Shown here: piece after piece, positions 11,571-22,832 of the stretch
How positions within the stretch are numbered: the first letter of the stretch is position 1
How the letters are laid out: each line of letters opens with the position of its first letter
Source: Sanghuangporus weigelae
Taxonomy: Eukaryota; Basidiomycota; Agaricomycetes; Hymenochaetales; Hymenochaetaceae
Reading direction: 5' to 3'
Assembly (NCBI GenBank): GCA_033182465.1
Contig: CP137326.1
Span: 682,001 to 746,000 of the forward strand
DNA: 64,000 nucleotides
The notes under the pieces: model-generated
What the model was told of the DNA's origin: nothing
Seen by the model: the letters and a program-made list of their open reading frames with translations, nothing else
Database searches by the model: none
Position numbers and translations under genes: made by a program

Positions 11571-13777
11571 ATGACTCGGCTATCTACCTTCCCGCTCCTT
11601 CTTGCTTTGCGACGACGTACGCGGCCTGCTGCGTTATGTCTAGCTGTTCTGGTTGTCATTACCATCTCTCTCCTGGGAAGTAACTCTCCATCGTATCGGC
11701 CGTCAGCTGAGGACATGTTCAGCACAAGGCGACTATCGAAATATCTCTCCATCGTTTCGCCCCAAACACGTGAAAGACCGCAACGTACCACGGACGCACA
11801 AGACCAGCAGCAATTGCAGGCAGAACCAACGCTGATCGACAAGATTCCGGCGATCCCTCCCATGCTTCTCGACAATGTCGATCTCAGATCTGATGCCCGA
11901 AAGAAGGTGTCTGGTTTCAAAAGCCATGCATACGAGAAGAATGGGCTCTTGATCGTCAATCCCGACGCGCCGCATCCAATATACGAGCTGATTCGACGCG
12001 CGGAAGCGGAATGGGAGAATAAGATGCGGAGATCGAGTAGGACACTCAAGCAGGCTGTCAGGGAGTATAAGCGGAGATACAATCGGCTGCCCCCGAAGGG
12101 TTTCGATAAATGGTATTTTCTCTCTGAAATATTTGTTTTTGACATGTTTGATATCGACCCGATATTAAGGTGGGATTATGTTCAAAAATACAACATTGAG
12201 CTCCCAGACGAATACGACCAGATCCACCGTGATCTGGAACCGTATTGGGGAATTGATCCACGAGATTTACAAGAAGTACAGACCGAACGAGAAGGGAAAA
12301 GCGATAGCTTTACGATCGGGAAACTCTCCGAAAACGAGATCATCTCTTTAGTCAACATTACAGTCGATGCGTCAAGGGAACACAAGATAAAGGACTACAT
12401 GTCGTGGGGTGTCAAGCCGCAACTAGAGATGCTGAATGAGGTGTATCAGCATATTCCGCCCTTCCGTGCGACGTTCAGTCCATCCGACGGTCCGAGTGAG
12501 CTGGTTGATTGGACGTGGCGAAGTGCCGCAATTGCAGCTGCTAAGAGGGGTACTTGTGAGTGTTGACTCCGGAGACATTGCTTTTTGAAGATGCGATTAT
12601 GACATTGACTTGACGTAACTTTTGTAGACCTGAAACCAGAAGACTTACCAACGCAAGAAGGCACCGGATGGTCTGGCGCTTGTCCTTCTGATTCGCCGCT
12701 CTATCTCAATCCACCGGATCGCAACGAAGAGCCAACATCACAAACGTCAAAGACATTCATACACGATCACCGCGCGTCGATGGACCCGTGTTATCATCCA
12801 CAACACATCATCACGCACGGAACTTTCCTTCCATTAGGTGCCGGTCCCAAACCACAACGATTCCCAGCACCATTGGTGAGTAACTGCGCGAGTCCATTGC
12901 ATGGCGACATCCGTGCCACGTCGATGGCGCAGTCGTCGGATTTTGCACATGAGGATCCGAGATGGGAAGATAAAGACGACGATAGGCTCTTCTGGAGGGG
13001 GACACCGACGGGCATGTGGCACCATCAAAATGTGAATTGGCGCGCGAGTCAGCGTGTAAGACTTGTCAACCTTACACGGACAGCTGCTACTGGACAGATG
13101 TTCGAGAGAGAGCCGGAGCCATACGTCTCATTCTTGGATCCGACTCCGGAATCGGACGAACCGGTTGGCGAAGCAGGTCGACACGCTAGTCGGAGGGTCA
13201 ATCGTGCGCTTATGGATGTCAGCTTCTCCGGTCCAGTCACAGGCTGCGAAGGCGATGTGTGCGACACCATGGCGACCCAACTCTCCTGGAGTTCACACAT
13301 CCCTTCCGATGCTCGTGGTGCAGGTCGTTATAAATATGTTTTGGACGTAGACGGGAATGGATGGTCGAATCGCTTCCGCCGTCTGATGTCCTCGAACGCA
13401 CTTGTCTTCAAGTCCACGTTATTCCCTGAATGGTGGACAGATCGCGCACAGGCTTGGGTGCACTACGTACCCGTTCAGTTGGATTATTCCGATTTGTATG
13501 ACTCGCTTGTGTTCTTTGGTGGAGATTTGGGCGGGGAAGGCGCCCATGATCATATGGCGCATAATATTGCGATTGCTGGCCGACAATGGGTGGAGAGATT
13601 TTGGAGAGAAGAGGACGTTACTGCGTACATGTTCAGGTCCGTTTTCCCCATTCCTCTATTCGCCTGACGCTCTTGGATAAATTCTGAATCTGATTCTTCT
13701 ACAGATTGTGGCTCGAATACGCTCGCGTTATGAGCTTGGACAGGGATGCAATGTCGTACGATCTCCCTGAAAGCTAA
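11571..13777 (+). CDS. GT90 (CAP10-type) glycosyltransferase
   Basis: Three exons (11571-12555, 12628-13636, 13705-13777) sum to 2067 nt, giving 688 residues. The N-terminus is basic, then one hydrophobic segment (about residues 22-38) typical of a type II Golgi protein. Family signs are HPIYELIRRAEAEWENK with YKRRYNRLPPKGFDKWY in the stem/N-domain. The C-terminal catalytic region has YVLDVDGNGWSNRFRRLMSS, KSTLFPEWW, WVHYVPVQLDYSDLYDSL and a terminal FRLWLEYARV. This is the CAP10/GT90 pattern. Fungal relatives include the cryptococcal beta-1,2-xylosyltransferase, so a xylosyltransferase role in glycan synthesis is plausible but not proven. It sits between members of two duplicated families without obvious functional linkage. 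It is complete and appears intact. Confidence 0.92.
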
Positions 13778-14470
13778 TCCTCCCAGTTTCCGGACCTCTC
13801 GAGGGATCTTGCGATTTCCTGAAGTTCCAATCACATAAAGGGAATTTCATATCTATATTTTCTTGTTGTACGTGTATCTATAGCCTGATCTTGTCGACTC
13901 ACTAGAACTACATAGTACTATCTTTACTATCATCCGTTCATTTGATACGGTCTTGGCATATCATAAGTGACGATTCCGATAAGGAATCGTCCCGTGTGCT
14001 ATAATATACAGTAGTTGATGATATTCTTTTCCGCCTATGGCAGAGCGCTCTGGTTATACATGGCACTCGGAGTTGTACGTTCTCCATAATGCTAAACTTG
14101 AAATAAAGATAACTTTCTCGCCGTTTTGTAGGCGATTAAGTGACCGGATGATATCAAATGGTTTTCAGGCCACACTTTCGTTCTCATGTTAAGATCTCTA
14201 CATGATGTCCCCTTCATTGCGAGAAGGTAAGCAATATGAATATTGATTTATTTTATACAAGAAAAGCAAATAACACAACAGATGCATGACAAGAAAAGGG
14301 AATGAAAGAAATGATACGTGGATCCTGAAAATGCCAGATAGATCGTAGACGTGAGCTCGTAAATGCAAATACAAACGGCGGACCATCCGGAAGACTCCAA
14401 TACAGAAAGCAATTTTCTCAAAATAACGATAGTATATCATAAACAGGTTCTTCCAAACCGACGTATGCAC
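13778..14470. other. convergent 3' intergenic region
   Basis: About 690 bp between the ends of GT90 and gene B. Nothing coding is seen. Confidence 0.6.
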
Positions 14471-17400
14471 TTATCGTCCGGTAAAGGCCAGCGTCAAACG
14501 TCGAACCTGAGGAATAGGAGGAGTGAATACCGGAACATTGACAAGAAGAGAGAGATGACGAACTGGTCCAAAGTTTTTCACGCGCACACGCCAATTTCTT
14601 TGCTCATTTGACACCGTCTGCGTATCTGATTCGTTTATCGGTGTGATTGGCTCTGGTGTAGCTGTATGAGCTGTATCGCGACCGCTCAAGTCAATTGCCT
14701 CAGGGTCGGCGCTCTTTCCCTTAGCTTTCCAGAAGTTGAACCAAGTCCAGGGTTTCTTTCCGTCTTGCTCCTCCTTCTTGCGCTCGATCAAGCTCAGCCA
14801 CCACTCGCGAGATGCAAGATCTGCAATATGCTTGTGATTGTTCGTCTCCCATCCTGTGATCACCGTCCACAGGATAAGAGGGATTATGAAGAGCCATGAC
14901 ACCGCGTAAATCATTTTCACGAGCGTGTTCGGCCACCCGTCGATACCGAAGAAGCAAGCAATTGCGATTGATGTCAAGAAAGTGACCATGCTTGAATAAG
15001 AATAGGATGATAAGAGAGATCTGCAGAGCCAGAAAAGGGCGAGCAACACACCCCCACATGAGCAATGCATACGGCAGGCTGTACTGAATAGCCATCGTCT
15101 CCAATCCAAGTTGACCATGCTTTCTGCTGCTCAAATACTCAACCTGCACCGCATCGGAAGATCAGGGTTACGACCCATGCAAAGAACTTGGTTGCTCACC
15201 GCGTCGATAGCAGTAATGTCAATATCCTTGGAACTGATACGAATTTGTCTTATGAGAAGAAGACCGATGATGATACTTGCAATACTCGCGACGATCGATA
15301 CTTGACTTGCAACTGATGCGGGCGAGGCAAACAGTACACTATTATCATCTCCTCCGTTGTCCGAAAATATGATCGGCGTGCTCAACATTGCGACGTTGGC
15401 ATTTAGCAACACAGTTGACTAGCTTTTATGAGTTTCACCGACTTGAGGTGTGTGCTTTTCCACTCACGGTGATCACAAAAGACTCCCAGTCTCTCTCTAA
15501 TTTGAGCTTGATCCAACGTAAGCAATGAGCTAGAACAAGAATGTCGTCGACCATACCTGGTACTTCTTCCATCGCCGTTCCTGTAAGACTCCGTCTACCC
15601 ATTGTTTTTCAAGCCCTGTTTGATTTAAATGTTAATCCCGATTGAAAGGCATAATCAGTGAAACAACATATACCGGAGAGATGTGTTTCTGGAGCGTAGA
15701 AAAGTAGCGGAGACATATACTTTACAAGCCATAGTCGTTCGTTCTTGCGTTGCCCTCTGACGCTTTGCCACACTTGAATACGTGCGCCGGGTGATCCATA
15801 GAAGTTGTGATGCCGTTCATTCGCTAAATAGATACGATGAGTCATTGTTTCAACAAAAAGAGCCCGATGTACTAACCTGCGACTGACATCACTCGCGCTA
15901 ACCGCATAGTCAGACAGAGACCAGGCGATATCAATAGTAAGTTTGCTTGCCTAGGGTGGCCATTGCGTACGCATGATTATACCCATCTTTCATTGTACCT
16001 GAAAAGCAGTAGTTAGGAGGAACAGAAGAGCAATCACAGGTCGCACGGACTTTCGAGCTGGTGGACCGAACCTATAAGAGAGTTCAGGTCATGTTGATCA
16101 TACGGGGCTGTCGAATCAGCAGATGAGATAACATCTGATCGATTCGAATTAGATATCGCGTTACTTTGCAGAATTTGCGTCTAACGCACCAACTCTCCAG
16201 TAGTTAAGGATTCCCAGCGCTTCTCCAAACCACTTTATTTGCACGTCGCGGTGGTTAGGAAAGTGTTCGATATGTACCCAATATTCAAATTCAAACTGGC
16301 CGACTTGATGAAGTCTAAGCAATGACCTTGGAAATTTAGGAGCCCATACGCACCAAAATGGTCGCGCTCTCCGACACCGTAATCCCGGCCACAGAATATA
16401 GACCCATCAAATTCGTCAATCCAGAAAACGACACGCTTGTCCAGGTCGACCATATAATACGTCCAGTCCTCCTGAATCTCCAGAACAACCTCTACATTTT
16501 CAGGTCGTTTGCCCTCCCAATTAAATTTATGTATGCGTTTCTCGAGATCATTCATGAATGTCTCGACTTCCTCAAGGACGGCACTGTCCTGGAGATTCGC
16601 TTCAGTGAGGAAGGAAAATCCCGGTAGGGACACGTAAAGATAATACGGCACTCCCTCCGGATGGACGAAGTAGTCCCACGCCTTTACGTTCCTGACTCTG
16701 GATACGAAATGAATACGATTGAGAACAGGCTTGTACTGGCAAAGTTCACCTAAGCAGGTCATAGGTTTCCAAAGGTCCAAATTTCCATCCATCAGTCTTG
16801 TTTTTTCTGAGTTGAAATTAGACCATTTGCTGCAATGAAAGAAACGAGCAGCTTACATGACTATGTTACGATCATATCGGGGTCTTTCTGACGGTGCGAT
16901 AGGTTTGATCTCCTTCCGCTGACCTTCGCCTGACTTAGACCCCATCCCAGCAGGTTCTGCATAGGTTTCGCCTACAACAAAAGTCCCTCCTCCTTTTGAG
17001 TCAGGCACTGCGCGTAGTCCACCTTCAGAGAAAGTTGCTTCCTTATGCTCTTCTATAGAGCCCAGGGATGGGCTAGCTGAGTAAATTGATCCATATCGTT
17101 CTGGGCTGGCGCAAAACCTGCTACCGGTGTCGAATCCAATTTCTGAAGTAGGTGAATCGACAAGAGTCGTTGCATTGGAAGCAAGTTGTCCTTCAATGGA
17201 CCCTAATGGCTCCGATCTCGATCTTGCATGATCAAACAGCTTTACTCGAGGCGGCTTGGTAGGTGTTGTTGAGCATGCCAGAACGACTGTCCTTTCGCTC
17301 GGTATTGACGATGAGGGTACATGCATTGGGGCTTTGGTGGTCGTGCTCAGACTCCGATCGTCACGAACTTCTCGTATCTCAGACTTTTCGTCCTCCAACT

Positions 17401-17545
17401 CTGTTTTTCCCACCGTCCTCCATTTTTCTAAACATTTCACAAGCAACGAGAAGAGCCTGAACAACCAGCGCAAGCCATTCTTAGCATACTGTCGACACAG
17501 TTCTATCAACCTTTGGAACAATGCCAAAATTGGGTTGATAGACAT
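14471..17545 (-). CDS. WW-like domain / multi-TM membrane protein, paralogue B
   Basis: Inverted paralogue of gene A with the same exon order. The start is MSINPILALFQRLIELCR (ATG at 17545). A disordered Ser/Thr-rich linker with SERPRYDRNI follows. The WW-like module has GWKFGPLETYDLLR, YFVHPEGVPYYLY and YYMVDLDKRVVFWIDEFD. Then come GSPGARIQVWQSVRG, SPLLFYAPETHLSG, LLNANVAMLSTPIIFS, a helix ending IGLLLIRQ, LETMAIQYSLPYALLMWG, two more TM segments (ending near WTVITGWETNN) and a tail longer than in A, with GPVRHLSLLVNVPVF. The intron at 15950-15898 has a GC donor where A has GT; the reverse holds at 15200-15144. Cellular role is unknown; a membrane location is inferred from the helices. Confidence 0.82.
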
Positions 17546-18248
17546 AGCTGATCTGATGAGGGCACAGGCGAATACCAAGAGGGGGAGATGGACGCAAAGG
17601 GGCAGGAGGCAAGGTAGGGAGTACGACTTGCAGTGCCATGATGGGGTTCCTTATACCTTACCGCCTGCAGGTGAGTATAGGCGCTCGTATACAGTTACAT
17701 AATCAATCGGAGTACAACACGTGTTGTGATACTTGCCCGTTTTGTCCTTCTGCCTTCTGGAATAGGTCTTCATAACGGAAAGGATTTTATCGAAAGCTAA
17801 CAGATCTGATACTACATCTGTTGTCGCAAGTGGGTATACAATACGGTCACAGTATGCGGTGACGAAAAGACCATAATGTACAGCGTACGAATCGTTCTTC
17901 TAAAAATACCGAAACTTGGACAAAAATACATATGTTCGCGATTGTGAACCAGAAAGGACCAATACCGAAGCGAGGAAGTTGATATAAAGTGAAGAGATCG
18001 GAGAGCGGGATGCATATTAGATGAGCGTTGCATTCCGTTTTCCGTGTCCGTCGCGACATTAGAGGAGCAAGTAGCCGTCTCGGCCTCGTTTATCGCCCCG
18101 GCGCTTAATCGAACAGAAGCACAGTAGCATGGGATCACTGCACGATAGTGAAGAACTCTCGTTCTCATCACAACACGTTCGGAGTTGTTGACAACCCGCT
18201 TTCCGGAATGTGGAGATCATGATGGTGCTGGGTAAAGGGCCAAAGGCG
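17546..18248. promoter_or_regulatory. upstream region of gene B
   Basis: About 700 bp between the start of gene B and the end of the BTB gene. It should contain the gene B promoter and the 3' end of the BTB gene. No coding signal was found. Confidence 0.5.
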
Positions 18249-19418
18249 CTAGCTCGTCTGCCTGCCGAGGCCCTGCACCCCTTGTGTTTCTTTGAAAAGA
18301 TCTGGCAAATCTGCTGCGATGAGCTCCGACCAGCTAGGCAAGCCCACAACACCTGGAAGTACATCCCAGATGGCATTACGATGTTTCTCGACATCTGTCC
18401 GGAAAGAGTCCTTGCAAACCTTGCAGAAACGCATGTCCTTGTGTTCGAGCTGGTTCACGGTCTGCAGCATCCACCTGAAGGGACCTGTGCGAGGATACCA
18501 CGACCTCGAGGCGCGTGATGCCAGCTTCGCAAACGCGTGAGAGCATGGATCCGGGCTCTCAGCGTCTGGCGGTCTGTCCGTTTCAATTGGGATGTCTAAA
18601 TGTCCGCGCTTCCACAGGCAGGCAGGATATGAACGCCGGTCTCCGCAGAATTTCCGGACGAAATCAAGGATAACCTCAATACGATGCTGATATATCAGCG
18701 TGTAATTGGCCATATCTTCGAAGGAGAGCGTCGATGCCGGACGGGGAATCCCCGAGCGTGATTCAACTTGCAGCTTCGGATGTGTGCCTTGCAGGATGTC
18801 GGCAACAGGGTATACGGAGAGAAAATAGAGCGCTGATGGTAAGATAACTCGGACATTCGTTTCTCGTGCGAGGTTTATGACGTGAAGAGGATGTACGTAT
18901 GGATACGTGAGTGCGTTGGACTGTGGACTGAGGGACCCTTGAAGCTGTAGAGCACGTTCCACCATGGCGTCGTGCCCTTCTAAGGCGAACGACCACGTCC
19001 TAACAAGTGCCTCGATTGCCTGCCTACGAAGATGCGCAATGAAGTATTTCGTCGAAAGTCGTAAGATAGATGTAAGAAAGAAGAAGTCTTCGATATCTCG
19101 GGTGTAAAACGTTCTTTCGAATCAAGTCAGAATAATCATTCAGATTGTCAATATGCTTGGGACGTACACCCCATCGTAAATCGCCTTCAACAAGTTCGAG
19201 AGCTCAACAGGTAGGTCATACATCCGTACGGTCTCCACTGGCTCGCCTTCTCCTGACGCAACTGGCTGAGGCAGCGCAAGCATGTCTCTGAAGATCTCGG
19301 ACTGGCGAGCGAGAACACCACGATGAACTTTAAAGCAAACATTACCGTCAGCTTGCAAGATGAGATTTCCATCGTCAAACCAAGGTTCTTCATGTTCTCC
19401 GTCTTCGATGGTCGCCAT
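18249..19418 (-). CDS. BTB/POZ domain protein
   Basis: Two exons (19418-19168, 19113-18249) give 371 residues, with a GTACGT donor, a CTGAC branch site and an AAG acceptor. The N-terminal BTB fold shows as WFDDGNLILQADGNVCFKVH, then RGVLARQSEIFRDML, then MYDLPVELSNLLKAIYDG. The next segment, TSILRLSTKYFIAHLRRQAI, is typical of basidiomycete BTB proteins and is only in frame after splicing. The C-terminal part contains a His/Cys-rich segment (CSHAFAKLASRASRSW, later FCKVCKDSF). No DNA-binding or kelch domain is seen. BTB domains mediate oligomerisation and often Cul3 contact; the partner is unknown here. The ATG at 19418 fits best; an in-frame ATG nine bases upstream (19427) is also possible. 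Confidence 0.88.
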
Positions 19419-19540
19419 AATACACACCTAGGGGCAGATCTTAATGGTTTCGCAAGCTTGATCGGCCGAGTGTTTACTACTTATATGTGAATACGTCGAT
19501 CATACATCGCCTCTTTACTCTTTAAAAAAGAGGAAATAAT

Positions 19541-19625
19541 TCCCTGGCCGGGAGTCGAACCCGGGCCGGCCCGGCTCACACTTATCAATGAAAGCGGGCA
19601 ATCCTAGCCGTTGGACCACCAAGGA
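19541..19625 (-). tRNA. tRNA-Glu(TTC) with 14-nt intron
   Basis: On the minus strand the acceptor stem TCCTTGG pairs with CCAGGGA (one T-G wobble). A D-arm with AACGGCTA follows. The anticodon stem GCCCG/CGGGC encloses 21 nt, which resolves as a 7-nt loop CTTTCA-C plus a 14-nt intron after position 37. The T-arm is CCGGG-TTCGACT-CCCGG. The anticodon is TTC, reading GAA. It lies between the BTB gene and the FHA gene and supplies the only RNA gene found. Confidence 0.93.
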
Positions 19626-19739
19626 CTTCTCAGTTTGCTTGACCATATTAGCTATATAGAGTGGGAAGATATTTCATAACGTACTATTATTTGAGTTACC
19701 GTTCGCTCTGTTCCGCCTCGACTTATCTCCCTCGACGAC

Positions 19740-20896
19740 ATGGCACGAGGTTCACGCTCCAGATCTCCAGCACGTAGAGGTCATGTACGGTATAACAATG
19801 ATAGTCGTCGTGGTTCCGAAGAACCAAGACGTGAACAACCGGGGAAGTACAGAGGAGATGAAGAGGATGAACGGGACGTTAGGAATGGCAGGCACCGACG
19901 CCAACGGTACGAGGTAGATGAGGCCAGGTATGATAAGAGACGCTCGGAACGTCATGAACGGGAGCGAGAACGTGACCATCAGCGCGATAGAAGTCTGGAT
20001 AGGGATAGCAGGAAAAGGAGAGATAGTCGAGATCGCGACTATCGAGAGGAGAGAAAGTGGGATTACCACGATCGCGATCGAGAGCGGGAGAGAAAACGCG
20101 ACGACGACCGCCAAACAGGCCCTTCAACCTCCCGCCGACAGTCTCAGGCTCCACTTTCCCCGCAACCACACTCTGGCTCTAAGTCCCCTTCTTCAGACAA
20201 GGGCAAACCGAACTTCAACCAATCTGGTTTGTTGGCTGCTGCGACGAACGCTGTCAAGCTCGCTGATGGGACGTCTACGGTGCTGAAGTATAACGAGCCC
20301 CCTGAGGCGCGCAAGCCTCCTATTGGATGGCGGCTTTATGTTTTTAAGGGGAAGGAGCAGACTGGTGCGTAGTTTTCCTTCTGTATGAGCGTTGCGTGCT
20401 GATATCCTCGTAACGTCTTCATAGATCTATTACACATCAGTCGTCAAAGCTGTTATTTGATTGGACGGGACAAGAATATCGTAGACATCATCCTCGACCA
20501 TCCATCTTGCTCTAAGCAGCATGCCGTGATTCAATGTGAGATCATGATTACTTTGTACGATATGTTCTGACATTCTCTCAGACCGACAGGTCCAAGAGAT
20601 GGATGAGTTTGGATCGTCGAAAGCTGTAGTGAAGTGCGATGCCTTCTTTTTCTCTACCTGACAACAAATTTGCTAATCTGTCGGATAGGCCCTTCATAAT
20701 AGACCTTGAATCGACGAATAGTACATTTGTCAATGACGACGCTATCCCTCAAGCGCGATACTACGAAATGAAAATGGGAGATGGTAAGCCATTCACGTAC
20801 CTCGTTTACGCATTCTCAATTTCTGATCCCGGTCGTCCAGTCATCAAGTTTGGAATGTCGACAAGAGAATACGTACTTCTACATGATGAAGTCTGA
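19740..20896 (+). CDS. FHA-domain splicing factor, SNIP1/Pml1-like
   Basis: Five exons (19740-20364, 20425-20535, 20582-20633, 20689-20783, 20841-20896) give 312 residues. The first half is an Arg/Ser/Glu/Asp-rich low-complexity tail. Then comes the conserved linker PPIGWRLYVFKGKEQTD. The FHA domain follows, with SCYLIGRDKNIVDIILDHPS, CSKQHAVIQY, IDLESTNSTFVND and EYVLLHDEV at the C-terminus. The phosphopeptide-binding Arg (GRD), Ser/Lys-His (SKQH) and Asn (STNST) positions are present. This is the layout of human SNIP1 and yeast Pml1, a subunit of the RES complex that helps pre-mRNA retention and splicing. A nuclear role is expected. Introns are confined to the FHA half. Confidence 0.93.
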
Positions 20897-21212
20897 CCTG
20901 TTCCTGAAAATGCAGGAACTACCGGGAGGCTCATTTACTTTTGCTTTCTGACCCCGGTATCGCATAAATTAGAGTTCGCAAATGTTGTGCGTCAATGTTC
21001 TACATGTTGGTTCTTAGTTTCTAATAACAAAACAGGCCAATATTCCCAAGAGTAATCTCCAAAAGCTATCGGTAAAACGGTAACCGACCCTTCCTAGGAC
21101 CCCCAAAATCCATATTGAAAGAAAGTGAAGGGAAAAAAACATATAAATATTCCTCTTCCCGCTGTTGAAATTTGAAAAAGCCGACCAATGACATATGAGC
21201 AATTCGTCAAAG
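20897..21212. other. convergent 3' intergenic region
   Basis: A 316 bp convergent gap between the FHA and second zinc-finger genes. Nothing else is seen. Confidence 0.6.
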
Positions 21213-22832
21213 TTAGGATGAACCCGTTGAAGGTCCATCAGTAACGTCAGTCTTCTTGCAAACTTTCCATTTCGCATTTGTCTTGCATGAGCTTTGCCGT
21301 TGATGCCGTAGCACAGCATCGCGTCGCGAGAATTGCGCGTTGCAATATTGGCATTCCACCATGATGTTGAGATGGACAGACTCGTGATGCCTTGTAACCG
21401 AGCGTGTTCCTCCCAGATGATCACCATGGACCCTGCAATAAAACCCATTTTCTGCCACTTGGACGTAATCGCCGCTTTCCAGCGCCATTTTCAGGACCGG
21501 ATTAGGCGTCCCCCTGTCTCCCCGCCTCCGCGGCTGGTTGGATTCAAGATCTGCAGAAATGACCGTGGCTTGCTCGCTCTCCTTCGTCGCCGATACGCTT
21601 GATTTGCTGCGCTTTCTACTCCGTGAGGGGCCCGCCTCAGGAGGAGCTGATATAGAGCCACGTTCCAATTCTGCGACCCGGAATGCGGTATACGGCCGTT
21701 CGGGCGCGTTCAGATCCAGAGGAGGCGGGGTCATACGTTCCATCTTAACCCTCTCAGCTCCAGGTGTCACAGTGCGACTGGCTACGTTTTCCGGCCTGCT
21801 CCTTGTGGATACAACTTCCTCGATTAGCTCCTGTTTTGCTGTCCTCGAGTCAAGATTAAACCTAGAGTCCATGGCACCTCCGGTGATAGTCGCTCGCCTG
21901 GCCCGGATTGAAAGAGAAGTGTCCGTATGGTGTTCGCCGGTATGTACCGGAGGTGTCCGATCCTTATATCGCTCCACTTCAGCCGAGCTTCGGCCTGCGG
22001 AATATGAGTATGCGCCGAAGGTGCTGCTTGATGTTGCTATCGGAGTGGCCCTTCTATGATTCATCGCAGAGGGTTGAGCCTCGACGGGCAAGGTAGCCAT
22101 TCTGGCACGTTCCGCTAATCGGTTATTGCTGTACTGTGTGATAGAGCTCGAAATGGCCGGTACACTGGATAACGTTGGTGAGACTGAAGACATCTTTGGC
22201 AGTGAAGGACCCGAAATCGGAAGCTTCGGCTGGTACGCAGGCTCTTTGCCCTTCGATGCATGACGCCCCGGGGCCGACGAGCGCGCTCTATCTCGATCGG
22301 AGGTGCTTGAGCCATCCGATTCATCATCGATGTCCTCGATACCATCGTAAACACTCGCAGCAGGCGAGAACGGTGACATCGGTGGAATCTCCGTATACGA
22401 ACCATCAGTGGCATGACTGTCTACCGAGCTTTCTCGTCGTCTCTTCCTTTGCGCATCTCCTTGCGGATAATCCCTGACTTGCACAGAGTCCACAAGTTTT
22501 GGCGCATGTTTATCAGTGTACCTGTTGGGCGAGTAGACTATGAAGTCTTTAAACTTCGGAGGATTAGAGTGACGCACGCACTCGAGCGTAGTCCGAGACG
22601 GGGGTCTACTCGCACGCACACACGGATTATTAATTAATATATTCGGCTCAAGGAATGAAATTGATGGAAACTGACCCTTCGTGGAAAATACGCTTTCTGT
22701 ACCTGCAGTGTGGGTCTATTTCATAGTCGGATCTAAGTTGTGATAAATGAGGGCTGGGAGCAATCCACATGATTTGCAATGTACGTACAAGCTAAAATAC
22801 TTATGCGCAGTGCCAAGATAGTTATCAGACAT
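21213..22832 (-). CDS. C2H2/C2HC-type zinc-finger protein, start unresolved
   Basis: The main open frame (22619-21213) is 468 codons. Its first codon is GTG, and it has no Met until about codon 80. The frame is open further upstream to about 22710, so the true start must lie in an upstream exon. A candidate ATG at 22832 begins MSDNYLGTAHKYF, but its splice phase was not resolved. Most of the protein is Ser/Pro-rich and probably disordered, with basic clusters (KRRRESS, RSRKRSKSS). The C-terminus has FYCRVHGDHLGGTRSVTRHH and then CQYCNAQFSRRDAVLRHQ ending in SSC, a C2HC finger. The layout resembles the gene at 762-2350. Probable nuclear DNA-binding protein; target unknown. The start given here is a candidate only. 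Confidence 0.72.

Noticed and set aside
11571-17545. GT90 and WW-like membrane genes as one biosynthetic cluster
   Set aside because: No other biosynthetic gene lies nearby and orientation is mixed. Co-location alone is weak evidence.
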